A stretch of DNA of 64,000 bases from Cytobacillus eiseniae (GCF_017874625.1 NZ_JAGIKZ010000001.1:248001-312000), one strand, 5' to 3'; numbered from the stretch's first letter, positions 26,864 through 36,809 are shown. Translations and numbers: made by a program. Notes: generated from the sequence alone by a model not told the origin.

Positions 26864-27097
26864 TCAATTTGAGTGTTGATTAAGATGTTCAGCGTCTTTA
26901 TTCAATAATTCTTCTGTAGCAAAAAAGAAAATTCCCATTATAAAAATAAAAACTGCGCCCATAACGGTACCGATTCCAATCGGTGTTAATAGATTGACAC
27001 CGCTTCCAAAAAAACCGAATAAAAAAATAATTAAGCCACAAGTAAGTAATGCTCCCCCAACATATTTAATAATCTTGAGTTTGTCATGTAGATTCAA
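26864..27097 (-). CDS. Small two-helix membrane protein, unknown
   Basis: About 77 residues and two membrane helices (about 12-33 and 39-60) separated by a short SGVNLLTPIG turn, with a charged C-terminal tail (ATEELLNKDAEHLNQ). I take the TTG at 27097 as the start, nine bases after a perfect AAGGAGG on the minus strand. An in-frame ATG three codons earlier lies directly against that site and could not use it. I recognise no family. The nearest neighbours do not suggest a role. Confidence 0.65.
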   Translation of the reverse strand: MNLHDKLKIIKYVGGALLTCGLIIFLFGFFGSGVNLLTPIGIGTVMGAVFIFIMGIFFFATEELLNKDAEHLNQHSN

Positions 27098-27215
27098 GTG
27101 TATCATCCTCCTTGTAGTTAAATTATTCATTTTGTTCACAAAATTGTCAAACTTTTTTTAATAAACTATTATTTTTTGTGCTTAATTCTGAAAGCATAAG
27201 ATTTTAATACGAATA

Positions 27216-27263
27216 AAAATGCTTGAAGTTTTCTTTTATAAACGAAGTCTTCAAGCATTTTTT
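27216..27263. terminator. Terminator hairpin serving the minus-strand 52-codon gene
   Basis: ATGCTTGAAG and CTTCAAGCAT pair perfectly around a loop of about 20 bases, with A-runs on the left and T-runs on the right. It can work in both directions but only the minus-strand gene ends next to it. Confidence 0.75.
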
Positions 27264-27268
27264 ATCGA

Positions 27269-27427
27269 TTATTTATTTTTTTGTTTTTTAAAATGTGGAC
27301 ACAATTGGTTTGTAATATCTCGAAGTAATTCTTTAACAGTTAATTGATTTTCATTTTGTCCTTTAGTTAATGCAGATTGCATAACCTTTGCCATTATATT
27401 TGTATTTACTTTTGTTTTTACTTTCAT
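27269..27427 (-). CDS. Small hypothetical protein
   Basis: 52 residues with an alkaline N-terminal stretch (MKVKTKVNTNIMAKVM) and a helical middle (QLTVKELLRDITNQL). The start at 27427 follows GTAGGTG by seven bases, and a strong terminator follows the stop, so it looks like a genuine gene. No family is recognised. Confidence 0.55.
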   Translation of the reverse strand: MKVKTKVNTNIMAKVMQSALTKGQNENQLTVKELLRDITNQLCPHFKKQKNK

Positions 27428-27599
27428 CTTCAAACACCTACTACAGTTCAATTCACATATATGAAATTATGTTCCATAGTCTTGCATCCTGTTATTTTCT
27501 TATATTGTATTCCCATTCATTTATGTTTGTGAATAATGTTTTTTCGCTATAATCAGAGATTAAAATGGTTTACTAATGGGAAAATAGGGGAATAGTATA

Positions 27600-27653
27600 A
27601 TGACCCTCATAAAAGAAAATCAAGTATCGAATGATATGGCAAGTCCTAATTAA
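27600..27653 (+). CDS. Possible 17-residue leader peptide
   Basis: A short frame MTLIKENQVSNDMASPN preceded by AGGGGAA at eight bases, ending 15 bases before a better-supported 41-codon gene. It may be a leader peptide or chance. Confidence 0.25.
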   Translation: MTLIKENQVSNDMASPN

Positions 27654-27668
27654 AAAGGAGGTCTGATT

Positions 27669-27794
27669 ATGCAAAAGAATATGGATATCGATAAGCTCTT
27701 AGATGCTACAAAGGAAATTGCTGACGATGATTTTCACTATATGATCAGACACATTGAAATTGATGTATTGCTTGAAAAGACAGAGAACTGGTAG
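27669..27794 (+). CDS. Small hypothetical acidic protein
   Basis: A 41-residue acidic helical protein (MQKNMDIDKLLDATKEIADD and onward). It has a textbook ribosome site (AAAGGAGG, seven bases from ATG) and is followed within 30 bases by a terminator, which argues for expression. It is too small for family recognition by eye, and I know no match. Confidence 0.55.
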   Translation: MQKNMDIDKLLDATKEIADDDFHYMIRHIEIDVLLEKTENW

Positions 27795-27823
27795 CAGACA
27801 ATTGCATCGCACATAAATAGATG

Positions 27824-27857
27824 ATCCACTCTAGAAAATGAGAGTGGATTTTTATTT
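27824..27857 (+). terminator. Rho-independent terminator after the 41-codon gene
   Basis: ATCCACTCT and AGAGTGGAT are perfectly complementary, followed by TTTTATTTTT. Confidence 0.85.
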
Positions 27858-27927
27858 TTCAATTTTATTACAATTGTGTAACAGTATTCGATCGGGGTGC
27901 GTCAATAGCTATAAAGGAGTGATTAGA

Positions 27928-30090
27928 ATGAAAAAGAAATGGCTATTAATTGGTGGCGTACTCATGCTAATGATCATTGTCCTTACTGGTTTTTTTGTTA
28001 ATCAATTAAAAGTTGTAGGTGGAATTGATCCGGAGGAAGAACTGATCATTTTGAAAAATAAATTATGGAGAATTCACTTTTCTGACAAGCTTGATCCAGT
28101 GAGTGTTAATCAAAACACTGTGTACGTATTAAATAAAAAAAATGAAAAAGAGGAAGTAAATATCTCGTTGAGTAATGATCAAAAAACGATTCTTATCAAT
28201 CCCAATGAAGATGGTTACAATAACGGGTCCTATTTATTACAACTATCAAAAGAAATTCGTTCACAAAAAGGTAAAAAACTCGTTGCTAGTGTGACTCAAA
28301 AATTTTCTGTGAAAGAAACATTGCCAGTGGCTGAATCAAAGAGCAAATTGAACGGTCATTTATTAAAACGAATGAACGAAATATGGGATCATAATAAATA
28401 CAATGCTGTAGAGGAGAAAACGATGGAAGATTCTTCGGCAGCTGTAGAATCAGAGAGCTCACAAGAATATTCAGAAACAAATGTCCAAGTTAATGGCATC
28501 GATGAAGCAGATATTGTAAAAACGGATGGAACACATATTTTCCAACTCAAAGATAATACTTTGCAAATCATTAAGGCAACCCCTGCTAACAAAATGGCAG
28601 TAGAAAAAATCATTACGTATGATCACTCTTTTTACCCCTCTCAATTGTTCTTGCAGAACGATCAGTTAATCGTGATGGGTACTAGTTATAAGGGACATCA
28701 GAACGATATAAAGCCAGCTGAGATGAAAATTGCACCTGTTCATGAAACAACGAAAGCGATTGTATATAATCTTGCGGATAAAAAGAATCCTACAGTTATT
28801 AAGGAAATTGAAATAGAGGGGACACTTGTCACATCCAGATTAATGAGTGGAAAAGTATATATAATTGCCAATCAATACCCCGATTATTGGCTACTACGGG
28901 AAAATCCAGAGATTGACATACGTCCAAGATACTCAGATACTTCGGATGATTCAAAAATGAAAGCCGTAAAATACGATGAAATTCAATATTTTCCAGATTC
29001 AAAGGAAACCAATTTTACAAATATTGCTGTAATCGATTTAGAGAAACCAAATAAAAAAATAGCTCTCACCTCGTATTTAGGGAGTGGGAATCAACTATAT
29101 ATGTCAAAAGAAAATCTATATCTGGCCGTAACTAATTATTTGCCTATAGCTGCTGATGGAAATTATTCATTTAATCCAGATACAACTGTTTACAAATTTT
29201 CAGTCGATGGCATGAATGTTGAATTTCACAGTTCAAGCGAAATTACTGGAACGATATTAAATCAATTTTCTATGGACGAATATGATGGTTATTTCCGGAT
29301 CGCTACAACAAAAGGTCAAGTATGGGATGATGAGAGGCCATCTGCTAATAATCTCTATATTCTTGATGAAAATTTAAAGCAGGTTGGCCAACTTGAAGAC
29401 TTAGCAAGAGGAGAACGAATTTATTCTGCACGCTTCATGAATGAACGAATTTTCATCGTTACTTTCAAGGAAACCGATCCTCTTTTCGTCATTGACGGAT
29501 CCAACCCTAAACAGCCTAAAGTGCTAGGCGAACTGAAGATTCCAGGCTTTAGTAATTATTTGCATCCATATGATGAAAATCATTTAATCGGATTTGGTCA
29601 TGATACAAAGGTGTTACCTGGAAAAGGCGCAAATAGTCAGCCGATTATTTTGACAAATGGTGTGAAGCTTTCACTATTTGATATTACAGATTTATCGAAC
29701 CCAAAGGAGAAATTTACTGAAATTATTGGCGGCAGAGGCACCTATTCGGCATTAAACTATGATCATAAAGCATTGCTTTTCGACAAGAAGAAAAATCTAT
29801 TTGCTTTTCCAATTACTGTGTATGAAAATGAACATTCTACAAATGAATTAGAATGGAACTCTAATTTTGAATTTCAAGGAGCTTATGTATATAATATCGA
29901 CTTGGATAATGGCTTCTCACTGAAAGCTAGAATGAGCCATCAAGATGCTGATGCAATTTACGAAGAATGGGTAAACAATATTCAGCGTGTGATGTATATA
30001 GGGGACAATTTGTATGCGCTATCGCCAGAGAAAATCACTTCCTATCATATACAAACATTCAAACAAGAAGGGGAACTGATGATAAAATAA
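27928..30090 (+). CDS. Membrane-anchored beta-propeller protein
   Basis: 720 residues: an N-terminal membrane helix (about 6-24, no lipobox), an SbsA/Ig-like domain (about 35-125, with IHFSDKLDPVSVNQNTVYV), then a large C-terminal beta-propeller of the kind described as secreted proteins with a beta-propeller domain (PF09826). Markers are VNGIDEADIVKTDG, TNIAVIDLE and YLHPYDENHLIGFG. It should sit on the outside of the membrane. The function is unknown; partner binding or a protease-inhibitor-like role is conjecture. The start at 27928 has AAAGGAG upstream and places the signal anchor correctly. Confidence 0.85.
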   Translation: MKKKWLLIGGVLMLMIIVLTGFFVNQLKVVGGIDPEEELIILKNKLWRIHFSDKLDPVSVNQNTVYVLNKKNEKEEVNISLSNDQKTILINPNEDGYNNGSYLLQLSKEIRSQKGKKLVASVTQKFSVKETLPVAESKSKLNGHLLKRMNEIWDHNKYNAVEEKTMEDSSAAVESESSQEYSETNVQVNGIDEADIVKTDGTHIFQLKDNTLQIIKATPANKMAVEKIITYDHSFYPSQLFLQNDQLIVMGTSYKGHQNDIKPAEMKIAPVHETTKAIVYNLADKKNPTVIKEIEIEGTLVTSRLMSGKVYIIANQYPDYWLLRENPEIDIRPRYSDTSDDSKMKAVKYDEIQYFPDSKETNFTNIAVIDLEKPNKKIALTSYLGSGNQLYMSKENLYLAVTNYLPIAADGNYSFNPDTTVYKFSVDGMNVEFHSSSEITGTILNQFSMDEYDGYFRIATTKGQVWDDERPSANNLYILDENLKQVGQLEDLARGERIYSARFMNERIFIVTFKETDPLFVIDGSNPKQPKVLGELKIPGFSNYLHPYDENHLIGFGHDTKVLPGKGANSQPIILTNGVKLSLFDITDLSNPKEKFTEIIGGRGTYSALNYDHKALLFDKKKNLFAFPITVYENEHSTNELEWNSNFEFQGAYVYNIDLDNGFSLKARMSHQDADAIYEEWVNNIQRVMYIGDNLYALSPEKITSYHIQTFKQEGELMIK

Positions 30091-30107
30091 TTGATTTAGT
30101 ACAACTT

Positions 30108-30131
30108 GCACCTATTTTCAGGTGCTTTTTG
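30108..30131 (+). terminator. Rho-independent terminator of the beta-propeller gene
   Basis: GCACCT and AGGTGC arms followed by TTTTT, 18 bases after the stop. Confidence 0.8.
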
Positions 30132-30201
30132 TATTGTTTATGAAAAAAAACTACTTCATAATAAAAGGATCGATCAAATTTATTTTGGAATGGAGTTATT
30201 T

Positions 30202-30765
30202 ATGAATCTTATTTTGTATTTTATTTGTTCGTATTTTATTGGAAATATTTTATCTGCGCATATACTCGCCAAGCTCCTTCATAAAGGGCAGATACATGAG
30301 ATGGGGTCAGGAAATCCAGGTGCAAGGAATGCAGGACGTGTATATGGGAAAAAGGCATTTGTTTTTACTTTTCTTGGCGACGCATTAAAAGGAGGAATCG
30401 TCGTTATTATTGGGCGATTGCTTGATTTTTCCGATATAGAACAATTAATTGGTGTAACGCTTGCTTTAATTGGTCATATTAAACCCATTTTATTTAAATT
30501 GAAAGGTGGGAAGGGAGTTTCTACCTTTATTGGCGGAGTAATAACTTTTGAACCATTATTAGTCATTCCAATCATACTCGCTTTTCTTGTGACCTACCCT
30601 TTTACAAAAAGCTTTACTATTTCTGGACTTGGTTCACTTTGTATTCTTCCGATAATCATCTATTATCTTCATGATTCAGTATCATCTATGTGGATGTTCA
30701 TTATCCTTACACTTGTTCTTATATCGGCCCATATGAATGATTTGTTAGCAAGAAGAAAAGCCTAA
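30202..30765 (+). CDS. PlsY-like glycerol-3-phosphate acyltransferase
   Basis: A 187-residue membrane protein with five helices. The three PlsY motifs are visible: GSGNPGARNAGR (motif 1, usually GSGNxGATNxxR), GDALKGG (motif 2 region), and GHIKPILFKLKGGKGVSTF (motif 3). It would transfer acyl groups from acyl-phosphate to glycerol-3-phosphate in phosphatidic acid synthesis. The Arg in motif 1 and the divergent C-terminus suggest a paralogue of the housekeeping PlsY. The start at 30202 follows GGAG by seven bases; upstream sequence in the same frame is the terminator of the previous gene. Confidence 0.8.
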   Translation: MNLILYFICSYFIGNILSAHILAKLLHKGQIHEMGSGNPGARNAGRVYGKKAFVFTFLGDALKGGIVVIIGRLLDFSDIEQLIGVTLALIGHIKPILFKLKGGKGVSTFIGGVITFEPLLVIPIILAFLVTYPFTKSFTISGLGSLCILPIIIYYLHDSVSSMWMFIILTLVLISAHMNDLLARRKA

Positions 30766-30785
30766 CAATCATGTTGTTAGGCCTT
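30760..30785. terminator. Shared terminator between plsY-like and haemoglobin genes
   Basis: GCCTAACA and TGTTAGGC form a compact stem directly between the convergent genes. It overlaps the last codons of the acyltransferase. Confidence 0.75.
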
Positions 30786-30788
30786 GTC

Positions 30789-31181
30789 TTATTCATTATC
30801 CGGTGAATTAACCATAATACCAGCAACTTGTGTTAAACGATCATAAAATGCTGGTCCTTGTGGATGTTCATCCAATCCAATTTCGTTAAATGCTTCTTTC
30901 ATACAGCGCAACCAGCACTTTGCACGTTTTGGAGTAATTTCAAATGGCAAATGGCGTCTTTGCATGGCAGGAGGACCAAATTCATTACTGTATAAAGTAG
31001 GGCCTCCAGTAAATTGCGATAAAAACATTCGCTGCTTTCTCTTAATTTCTTCGATGTCCCCCTCAAATAGCGGGCTTAAATCTTTATCCGCATATACTCG
31101 TGGATAAAAGGCATTTACTAATTGATCAATTGTTTCTGCGCCACCAATTTCATCATATAAATTTTTAAATTTGAAGTCCAT
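30789..31181 (-). CDS. Group II truncated haemoglobin (YjbI-like)
   Basis: 130 residues. LYDEIGGAETIDQLVNAFY opens the 2-on-2 globin fold. RRHLPFEITP carries the proximal HisF8, and WLRCMKEAF contributes the group II tryptophan G8. Such proteins bind O2 or NO and protect against nitrosative stress; in B. subtilis yjbI neighbours yjbH, which is absent here. The start at 31181 follows GGTGATAA. It ends at a terminator shared with the plsY-like gene. Confidence 0.9.
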   Translation of the reverse strand: MDFKFKNLYDEIGGAETIDQLVNAFYPRVYADKDLSPLFEGDIEEIKRKQRMFLSQFTGGPTLYSNEFGPPAMQRRHLPFEITPKRAKCWLRCMKEAFNEIGLDEHPQGPAFYDRLTQVAGIMVNSPDNE

Positions 31182-31372
31182 TTTATCACCAACCATTATT
31201 TTTTCATTGTATGTTTCATTATAAAGATATTCTATTAGTAATTTTGTGATATAAATCACGATATCGAAGGATTGATAGGGAAATATTGGTTGATTCTTTA
31301 TTCCTTAATATACTAACACGAAGCAATCAATAATAAGATAAAAGAGTTCGAGTAAAAAGGGAGGATAAAAAG

Positions 31373-31576
31373 ATGAAAAACGGATGCATAAAGTGTGGAA
31401 GTATGGATGCGGCTCAAAAGGAAGTGGCAATGACAGGCAGTGGTTTATCGAAAATGCTTGATATTCAGCATAATAAATTTCTTGTTATTTATTGTAAAAA
31501 CTGTGGCTACTCAGAGTTCTATAATAAAAAATCATCAACTGCAGGAAATGTATTGGATTTGTTTTTCGGTGGGTAA
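31373..31576 (+). CDS. Zinc-ribbon protein
   Basis: 67 residues with two CxxC knuckles (CIKCG near the start and CKNCGYSEFY) separated by 35 residues, matching the PF09855 nucleic-acid-binding zinc ribbon. One Zn2+ should be held by four cysteines. The Y after the second knuckle is typical. GGGAGG precedes the start and a perfect hairpin follows the stop. The specific target is unknown. Confidence 0.85.
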   Translation: MKNGCIKCGSMDAAQKEVAMTGSGLSKMLDIQHNKFLVIYCKNCGYSEFYNKKSSTAGNVLDLFFGG

Positions 31577-31586
31577 GAAAATACGA

Positions 31587-31612
31587 AGCATTGCCAATGT
31601 CGGCAATGCTTT
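31587..31612. terminator. Stem-loop between convergent genes
   Basis: AGCATTGCC and GGCAATGCT with a six-base loop, between the zinc-ribbon gene and the convergent 54-codon gene. T-tracts are weak. Confidence 0.7.
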
Positions 31613-31613
31613 A

Positions 31614-31778
31614 TTAATCCTCGAAAATGTCTCGCAATCTTTTTAAACCATTCGAAGGATACTCAGATGTTATATCTGATTCATTTACTGAATTTGTAAC
31701 GATTGAATCTGTTGTATAAGCACCATTTACACTTTCAAGTAATAATGCCATTTCTGGGATATTTCTTTCAACATTCAA
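31614..31778 (-). CDS. Small hypothetical protein, TTG start
   Basis: A 54-residue frame not evident from ATG-only searches. It starts at TTG 31778, five bases after GGAGGTG. It reads MNVERNIPEMALLLESVNG, then a Ser/Thr/Asp-rich middle, and ends in LKRLRDIFED. Both flanks fit a real gene (strong ribosome site, hairpin just after the stop). It resembles small Bacillus proteins of unknown function; no family is assigned. Confidence 0.5.
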   Translation of the reverse strand: MNVERNIPEMALLLESVNGAYTTDSIVTNSVNESDITSEYPSNGLKRLRDIFED

Positions 31779-31908
31779 TGTAAACACCTCCATCTATTAG
31801 ATTGTGATAATAAAGAGAAATTATACGAATGATGTGAAGTTTTTTGTTTGAAAGTATAAGTCCCCATTCATTAACAAATTCTAATGAATAGAATGGAGGA
31901 TTGGTTGA

Positions 31909-32055
31909 ATGAATAAGGATAAAGAAAATGATTGCTTAGATGACCGGGATATTATGCACCATTTAATGTCTGAACAAATAGCTTATATATGTGTAGAGGA
32001 AGAGGAAGAGCGCATGCGAAAGGAAGTCAGCCAACTGAAGGAACAAAATACATGA
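31909..32055 (+). CDS. Small acidic protein overlapping the DUF3889 gene
   Basis: 48 residues, MNKDKENDCLDDRDIMHHLM then an EEEEER stretch. GGAGG lies upstream (about 11 bases from the ATG). Its stop overlaps the start of the next gene as ATGA, so the pair is probably translated together. No family is recognised; the charge pattern suggests a soluble regulator or partner of the secreted neighbour. Confidence 0.55.
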   Translation: MNKDKENDCLDDRDIMHHLMSEQIAYICVEEEEERMRKEVSQLKEQNT

Positions 32056-32375
32056 ACACGATTCAGCATCGACTTCCATTTGTCCTTCTTATACTTTCTA
32101 TCTTATTTGGTTTAGTACATCCAGCTAATGCAGCCATCCCTTCATATGCAAAATGGGGACAATTAGCTGTAAAAACAGCAAAGGAAAAATACCCGAGTGC
32201 GAATATTATTGATTATTTGCATATAGGCAGGGAAGAGAAAGATAAGACATCGATTGAAAAATTTAAGCTATGGGTTGATAACAGTGGGACAGAATTTGGG
32301 TTATATATATCCATTGAATTTGATCCAAAGAATGACAGGGTCATCCAAATTCACACGAGAAAATCGGACAATTAG
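32052..32375 (+). CDS. Secreted DUF3889 protein (YqzG/YhdC type)
   Basis: 107 residues with a signal peptide (about 1-27, ending VHPANAA), then a small domain with YAKWGQLAVKTAKEKYP and VIQIHTRKS that matches DUF3889. It is similar in length and pattern to B. subtilis YqzG and YhdC. The fold resembles PepSY-like inhibitory domains, so it may act outside the cell on a protease or the wall. It starts within the stop of the preceding 48-codon gene. Confidence 0.82.
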   Translation: MNTIQHRLPFVLLILSILFGLVHPANAAIPSYAKWGQLAVKTAKEKYPSANIIDYLHIGREEKDKTSIEKFKLWVDNSGTEFGLYISIEFDPKNDRVIQIHTRKSDN

Positions 32376-32402
32376 GGCATCGTATTTTAAACGATGCCTT
32401 AT
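32376..32402 (+). terminator. Rho-independent terminator of the DUF3889 gene
   Basis: GGCATCGT and ACGATGCC pair around a short AT loop directly at the stop; the tail is TTATTTTGG. Confidence 0.75.
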
Positions 32403-32686
32403 TTTGGATGAACATAATAATATTATGTAAACTAATACATATAAAAATCTAAAAACTACTAAACTATCCAAATTAATTTTATTAATATAAGTTTTTTACT
32501 GCATTTAAAAGGAAAAACATTTTTCACTATTTTCATATTAAAAACCTTTGAATTACAGTGTTCTACGTGGTAAAATGACTTTGAAAACGATTTATCCTCT
32601 GAAAAATAATATTATTCTAATAATTAAATAGATGAGGATGAGGCGTTCAGCTTATCAATACAAAATCAATATGGAGGTTATTATCC

Positions 32687-35527
32687 ATGAAAAAGCCTAA
32701 AAATGGCGAAAAGTCTTATGCAGAAGGCTTTCATGGCCCGAACCTTGGCTATGTTATTGAACTATATGAAGCATATTTAGAAAATCCAGAATCTGTTGAT
32801 CCAGAAATGAAAGCATATTTTGAATTAACAGGGTCTCCGCTTAAGGAGTCAATTCAACCAAATAAAGCAAATAAACAAATGGTTCCAACTACTGTCCCAT
32901 TAGAAAAGACGTTAGCAGCTATACGTTTAGCAGATAATATTCGTACTTATGGTCATTTGGCAGCTACAATTCACCCATTAAAAGACCAGAAGCGTGAGAC
33001 GGAATTATTCGAACTAACGAATTACGGCTTAGTGGAAGAGGATTTGTATGCCATTCCAGCTGGTGTGATTTGTACAGATGCTAATATTCCTCTTAGGAAT
33101 GCATTTGAGGCAATTGATTACTTAAAAAAAATATATATGGACAGCATTGCATTTGAATTCCATCATGTTTATGATTCAAGTGAAAAAAACTGGCTTCGCA
33201 AAAAAGTAGAATCAGGCAGTTTGAACATTTCACTTCAAAAAGAAGAGAAAACAAAACTATTAAAAAGACTCACTGAAGTTGAAGAATTCGAAAAATTCCT
33301 TCATCGTACATTCGTTGGACAAAAGCGTTTTTCCATCGAAGGACTAGATGCGATGGTGCCACTGCTTGATGAAATTGTTGCCGAATCTGTATCCAATGGT
33401 GCTCGAACAATTAATATTGGCATGGCACATCGTGGTCGCTTAAATGTACTAGCCCATGTTCTAGGAAAACCGTATGAAATGATTTTTGCCGAATTTCAAC
33501 ATGCACCGAATAAAGAGCTTGTTCCATCAGAAGGATCGATTGGCATTAGTTATGGATGGACTGGGGATGTAAAATATCATCTCGGGCTTGATAAACAAAT
33601 TAAAGACGAAAATACGACGGTTACACGTTTGACATTAGCAAACAATCCGAGCCATCTTGAATTTGTTGGTTCAGTTGTTGAAGGCTATACACGTGCAGCT
33701 CAAGATGATCGTTCATCAAAAGGGTATCCGAAAGAAAATCTTAGCTCGGCATTATCTATTATTATTCATGGAGATGCGGCTTTCCCTGGTCAAGGAATCG
33801 TTGCAGAAACTTTAAATCTTGGTCAATTAAAAGGATATAATACCGGTGGATCACTCCATATTATTGCGAATAATACGATTGGTTTTACAACGGAATCTAA
33901 AGATTCTCGTTCCACCCGTTATGCAAGTGATTTAGCAAAGGGATATGAAATACCGATTCTTCACGTGAACGCAGATGAACCTGAAAGCTGTTTAGCAGCA
34001 GCCAGACTTGCTTGTGAATATCGGGCAAAGTTCCAAAAAGACATATTAATTGATTTAATTGGTTATCGACGATTTGGCCATAATGAAATGGATGAACCGA
34101 TGACGACAAATCCTTTAATGTATAAAATAATCAATGAACACCCGACTGTAAAAACATTCTATAAGGAAAAGTTAATCAAGCAGTCTATATTGACTAGTGC
34201 TGAAGCTGCAGAATTAGAAGAAATGATTGTAACAAAGCTGAAAGCAGCAAATAATAAAGTTCCAAAAAGGAAAAATGAGATTGAACAATTGAACCCACCT
34301 GTTCTTGTTGAAAAGCCTTTACCTAAAATAAGAACATCCGTACCAATTGAAACACTTCGAAAAATCAATCAAGAGCTATTAAAGTGGCCTGAAAACTTTA
34401 CGATATTTAATAAGCTAGATAAAATTCTTAACAGACGAATGAATGCACTTAAAGAGGATGGAAGAATTGATTGGGGACTTGCGGAGACATTAGCTTTTGC
34501 GTCGATTATTGCTGATGGTGTACCTATCCGCTTAACAGGGCAGGACTCAGAGAGAGGCACATTTGCCCATCGAAATATTGTTCTACATGACAGTATTACA
34601 GGGGAATCCTACTCACCGCTTCATTTATTATCATCTGCTAAGGCATCATTTGCAGTCCATAATAGCCCGTTGTCAGAAGCTGCTGTTCTAGGCTTTGAGT
34701 ATGGCTATAATGTTTTTTCTCCAGAAACACTTGTTCTCTGGGAAGCGCAATTTGGTGATTTTGCGAATTCGGCTCAAGTTATATTTGACCAATTTATAGC
34801 AGCTGGAAGAGCGAAATGGGGACAAAAGTCAGGACTTGTGATGCTGCTTCCTCATGGATACGAAGGACAAGGGCCTGAACATTCTAGTGCAAGATTAGAA
34901 AGGTTTTTAACATTAGCTGCCGAGAATAACTGGACCATTGCAAATTTAACGACCCCTGCACAATATTTCCATATTTTGCGCAGGCAGGCGGCTATTTTGA
35001 AAGGGGAAGAGGTGCGCCCACTTGTTATTATGTCGCCAAAAAGCTTGTTACGAAACCCGCTTGTTGCTTCGAATAGTCTCGACTTAAGTGAAGGGGAGTT
35101 TCAATCAATAATTGAACAGCCAGGTCTAGCTCAAAAATCAGATCAAGTTACTCGTCTAATACTAGCATCAGGGAAAATGGCGATGGATCTAGCCGATCAT
35201 TTGAAACATGTAAATGATCAAGAGTGGTTCCATATCGTACGTGTTGAGGAAATTTACCCATTCCCTGAAGAACAAATTACAAATATTATTAACCGTTTTC
35301 CAAATTTAAAGGAAATGGTATGGGTACAAGAGGAACCAAAAAATATGGGTTCATGGAATTTTGTTGAACCGAGGCTGAAGCTACTAGCTAAAGACAAGCT
35401 TGAAGTCATATATTCAGGTAGACGCAGACGGTCTAGCCCTTCTGAAGGTGACCCGAATGTTCATAAAAAAGAACAAGCACGCATTATAGAATTTGCGTTC
35501 GCCGAAATGCAAGAGGGAGGAAATTAA
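32687..35527 (+). CDS. odhA: 2-oxoglutarate dehydrogenase E1 component
   Basis: 946 residues: the TPP-dependent E1o of the TCA cycle, which decarboxylates 2-oxoglutarate and transfers succinyl groups to the lipoyl domain of OdhB. The N-terminal E2-binding segment ([18 protein letters not shown]) is present. The TPP region has [18 protein letters not shown] and the [11 protein letters not shown] motif; the pyrimidine-domain part has [13 protein letters not shown] and [20 protein letters not shown]. Length matches Bacillus OdhA. GGAGG lies eight bases before the ATG. It forms an operon with odhB, one base apart. The 280-bp upstream gap contains only a weak catabolite-response-like site. Confidence 0.97.
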   Translation: MKKPKNGEKSYAEGFHGPNLGYVIELYEAYLENPESVDPEMKAYFELTGSPLKESIQPNKANKQMVPTTVPLEKTLAAIRLADNIRTYGHLAATIHPLKDQKRETELFELTNYGLVEEDLYAIPAGVICTDANIPLRNAFEAIDYLKKIYMDSIAFEFHHVYDSSEKNWLRKKVESGSLNISLQKEEKTKLLKRLTEVEEFEKFLHRTFVGQKRFSIEGLDAMVPLLDEIVAESVSNGARTINIGMAHRGRLNVLAHVLGKPYEMIFAEFQHAPNKELVPSEGSIGISYGWTGDVKYHLGLDKQIKDENTTVTRLTLANNPSHLEFVGSVVEGYTRAAQDDRSSKGYPKENLSSALSIIIHGDAAFPGQGIVAETLNLGQLKGYNTGGSLHIIANNTIGFTTESKDSRSTRYASDLAKGYEIPILHVNADEPESCLAAARLACEYRAKFQKDILIDLIGYRRFGHNEMDEPMTTNPLMYKIINEHPTVKTFYKEKLIKQSILTSAEAAELEEMIVTKLKAANNKVPKRKNEIEQLNPPVLVEKPLPKIRTSVPIETLRKINQELLKWPENFTIFNKLDKILNRRMNALKEDGRIDWGLAETLAFASIIADGVPIRLTGQDSERGTFAHRNIVLHDSITGESYSPLHLLSSAKASFAVHNSPLSEAAVLGFEYGYNVFSPETLVLWEAQFGDFANSAQVIFDQFIAAGRAKWGQKSGLVMLLPHGYEGQGPEHSSARLERFLTLAAENNWTIANLTTPAQYFHILRRQAAILKGEEVRPLVIMSPKSLLRNPLVASNSLDLSEGEFQSIIEQPGLAQKSDQVTRLILASGKMAMDLADHLKHVNDQEWFHIVRVEEIYPFPEEQITNIINRFPNLKEMVWVQEEPKNMGSWNFVEPRLKLLAKDKLEVIYSGRRRRSSPSEGDPNVHKKEQARIIEFAFAEMQEGGN

Positions 35528-35528
35528 C

Positions 35529-36755
35529 GTGGTTGAAATAAAAGTACCAGAATTAGCAGAATCGATAACAGAAGGTACGATCGCTCAATGGCTTAAAAAA
35601 CCTGGTGATTATATAAATAAAGGCGATTATGTCGTTGAACTTGAAACAGATAAAGTGAATGTTGAAATCATATCTGAGCAAAGTGGAGTCCTTAAGGAAA
35701 TACATGCTCAGGAAGGTGACACAGTGACTGTCGGTGAGACCATTGCTGTAGTGGATGATAGTGGGAATGCTACTGATCCACAGCAGGAACAAGCAGAAGA
35801 AGAGAAAGCAGCAATCCCACAGCAGCCAGAGATAGAGAAGCAATCACTGGAACAAACACAAGATCGCCCGATCGCATCACCAGCTGCAAGAAAAATGGCA
35901 AGAGAGAAAGGGATCGATTTATCACAGATTCCAACTACAGATCCACTTGGGCGAGTACGTGCACAGGATGTTTCTTCTTTCAACGCGAATCAGTTGAGCA
36001 CACCAGCACCAATGGCTAAAGCACCTGTTGCTCCAGTTGAACAAACCGATGGAAAAGAAGTCGAACGTATTCGAATGACACGCCGTCGTCAAACGATCGC
36101 TAGTCGCTTAGTAGAAGTGCAGCAAACAGCCGCAATGCTCACTACATTTAATGAAGTGGATATGACAAATGTAATGAACCTAAGGAAGCGCCGCAAGGAT
36201 AAGTTTTTTGAGGAGAATGATGTGAAGCTTGGCTTTATGTCCTTTTTCACAAAAGCTGTTGTTGCTGCATTGAAGAAGAGCCCATTATTAAACGCAGAAA
36301 TACAAGGGGATGAAATCCTTCTTAAAAAGTTCTATGATATTGGCATTGCTGTTTCTGCCAATGAAGGCCTTGTTGTCCCAGTCGTACGCGACGCAGATCG
36401 TAAAAACTTTGCAGAAATTGAAAAAGACATTTTAGAGCTTGCGGGGAAAGCAAGAAACAATAAATTAGCCCTTCAAGATCTACAAGGTGGAACATTTACG
36501 ATTACAAATGGGGGCGTATTCGGTTCATTATTATCTACACCAATATTAAACGGTCCACAAGTTGGGATTTTAGGGATGCATTCTATTCAGCTTCGTCCAG
36601 TAGCAATTGATGCTGAACGAATGGAGAATCGCCCAATGATGTATATCGCATTATCTTATGACCATCGTATTGTTGATGGGAAAGAAGCGGTTACCTTCCT
36701 ATTAAGAGTGAAAGAATTAATCGAAGATCCAGAATCGCTTTTATTTGAAGCGTAA
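35529..36755 (+). CDS. odhB: Dihydrolipoyl succinyltransferase E2 component
   Basis: 408 residues. An N-terminal lipoyl domain has the modified lysine in [11 protein letters not shown]. An acidic linker follows, then the peripheral subunit-binding domain ([19 protein letters not shown]), a second linker, and the catalytic core with the active-site [11 protein letters not shown]. It carries succinyl groups to CoA in the 2-oxoglutarate dehydrogenase complex; E3 (PdhD) would be shared. The start is GTG 35529 after GGGAGGAAAT, giving the standard [12 protein letters not shown]-terminus. Confidence 0.97.
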   Translation: MVEIKVPELAESITEGTIAQWLKKPGDYINKGDYVVELETDKVNVEIISEQSGVLKEIHAQEGDTVTVGETIAVVDDSGNATDPQQEQAEEEKAAIPQQPEIEKQSLEQTQDRPIASPAARKMAREKGIDLSQIPTTDPLGRVRAQDVSSFNANQLSTPAPMAKAPVAPVEQTDGKEVERIRMTRRRQTIASRLVEVQQTAAMLTTFNEVDMTNVMNLRKRRKDKFFEENDVKLGFMSFFTKAVVAALKKSPLLNAEIQGDEILLKKFYDIGIAVSANEGLVVPVVRDADRKNFAEIEKDILELAGKARNNKLALQDLQGGTFTITNGGVFGSLLSTPILNGPQVGILGMHSIQLRPVAIDAERMENRPMMYIALSYDHRIVDGKEAVTFLLRVKELIEDPESLLFEA

Positions 36756-36776
36756 ATACGATTGTCATTGGATGGC

Positions 36777-36809
36777 AGAAGGGGGATATTTTATCTCCTT
36801 TCTTTTATT
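36777..36809 (+). terminator. Rho-independent terminator of odhAB
   Basis: AGAAGGGGGATA and TATCTCCTTTCT pair with one bulge and are followed by TTTTATTATA. Confidence 0.75.

Noticed and set aside
32581-32596. Catabolite-response-like TTGAAAACGATTTATC before odhA
   Set aside because: Matches the left half of the CcpA site but misses the CA at the right end; no second half, so not claimed.
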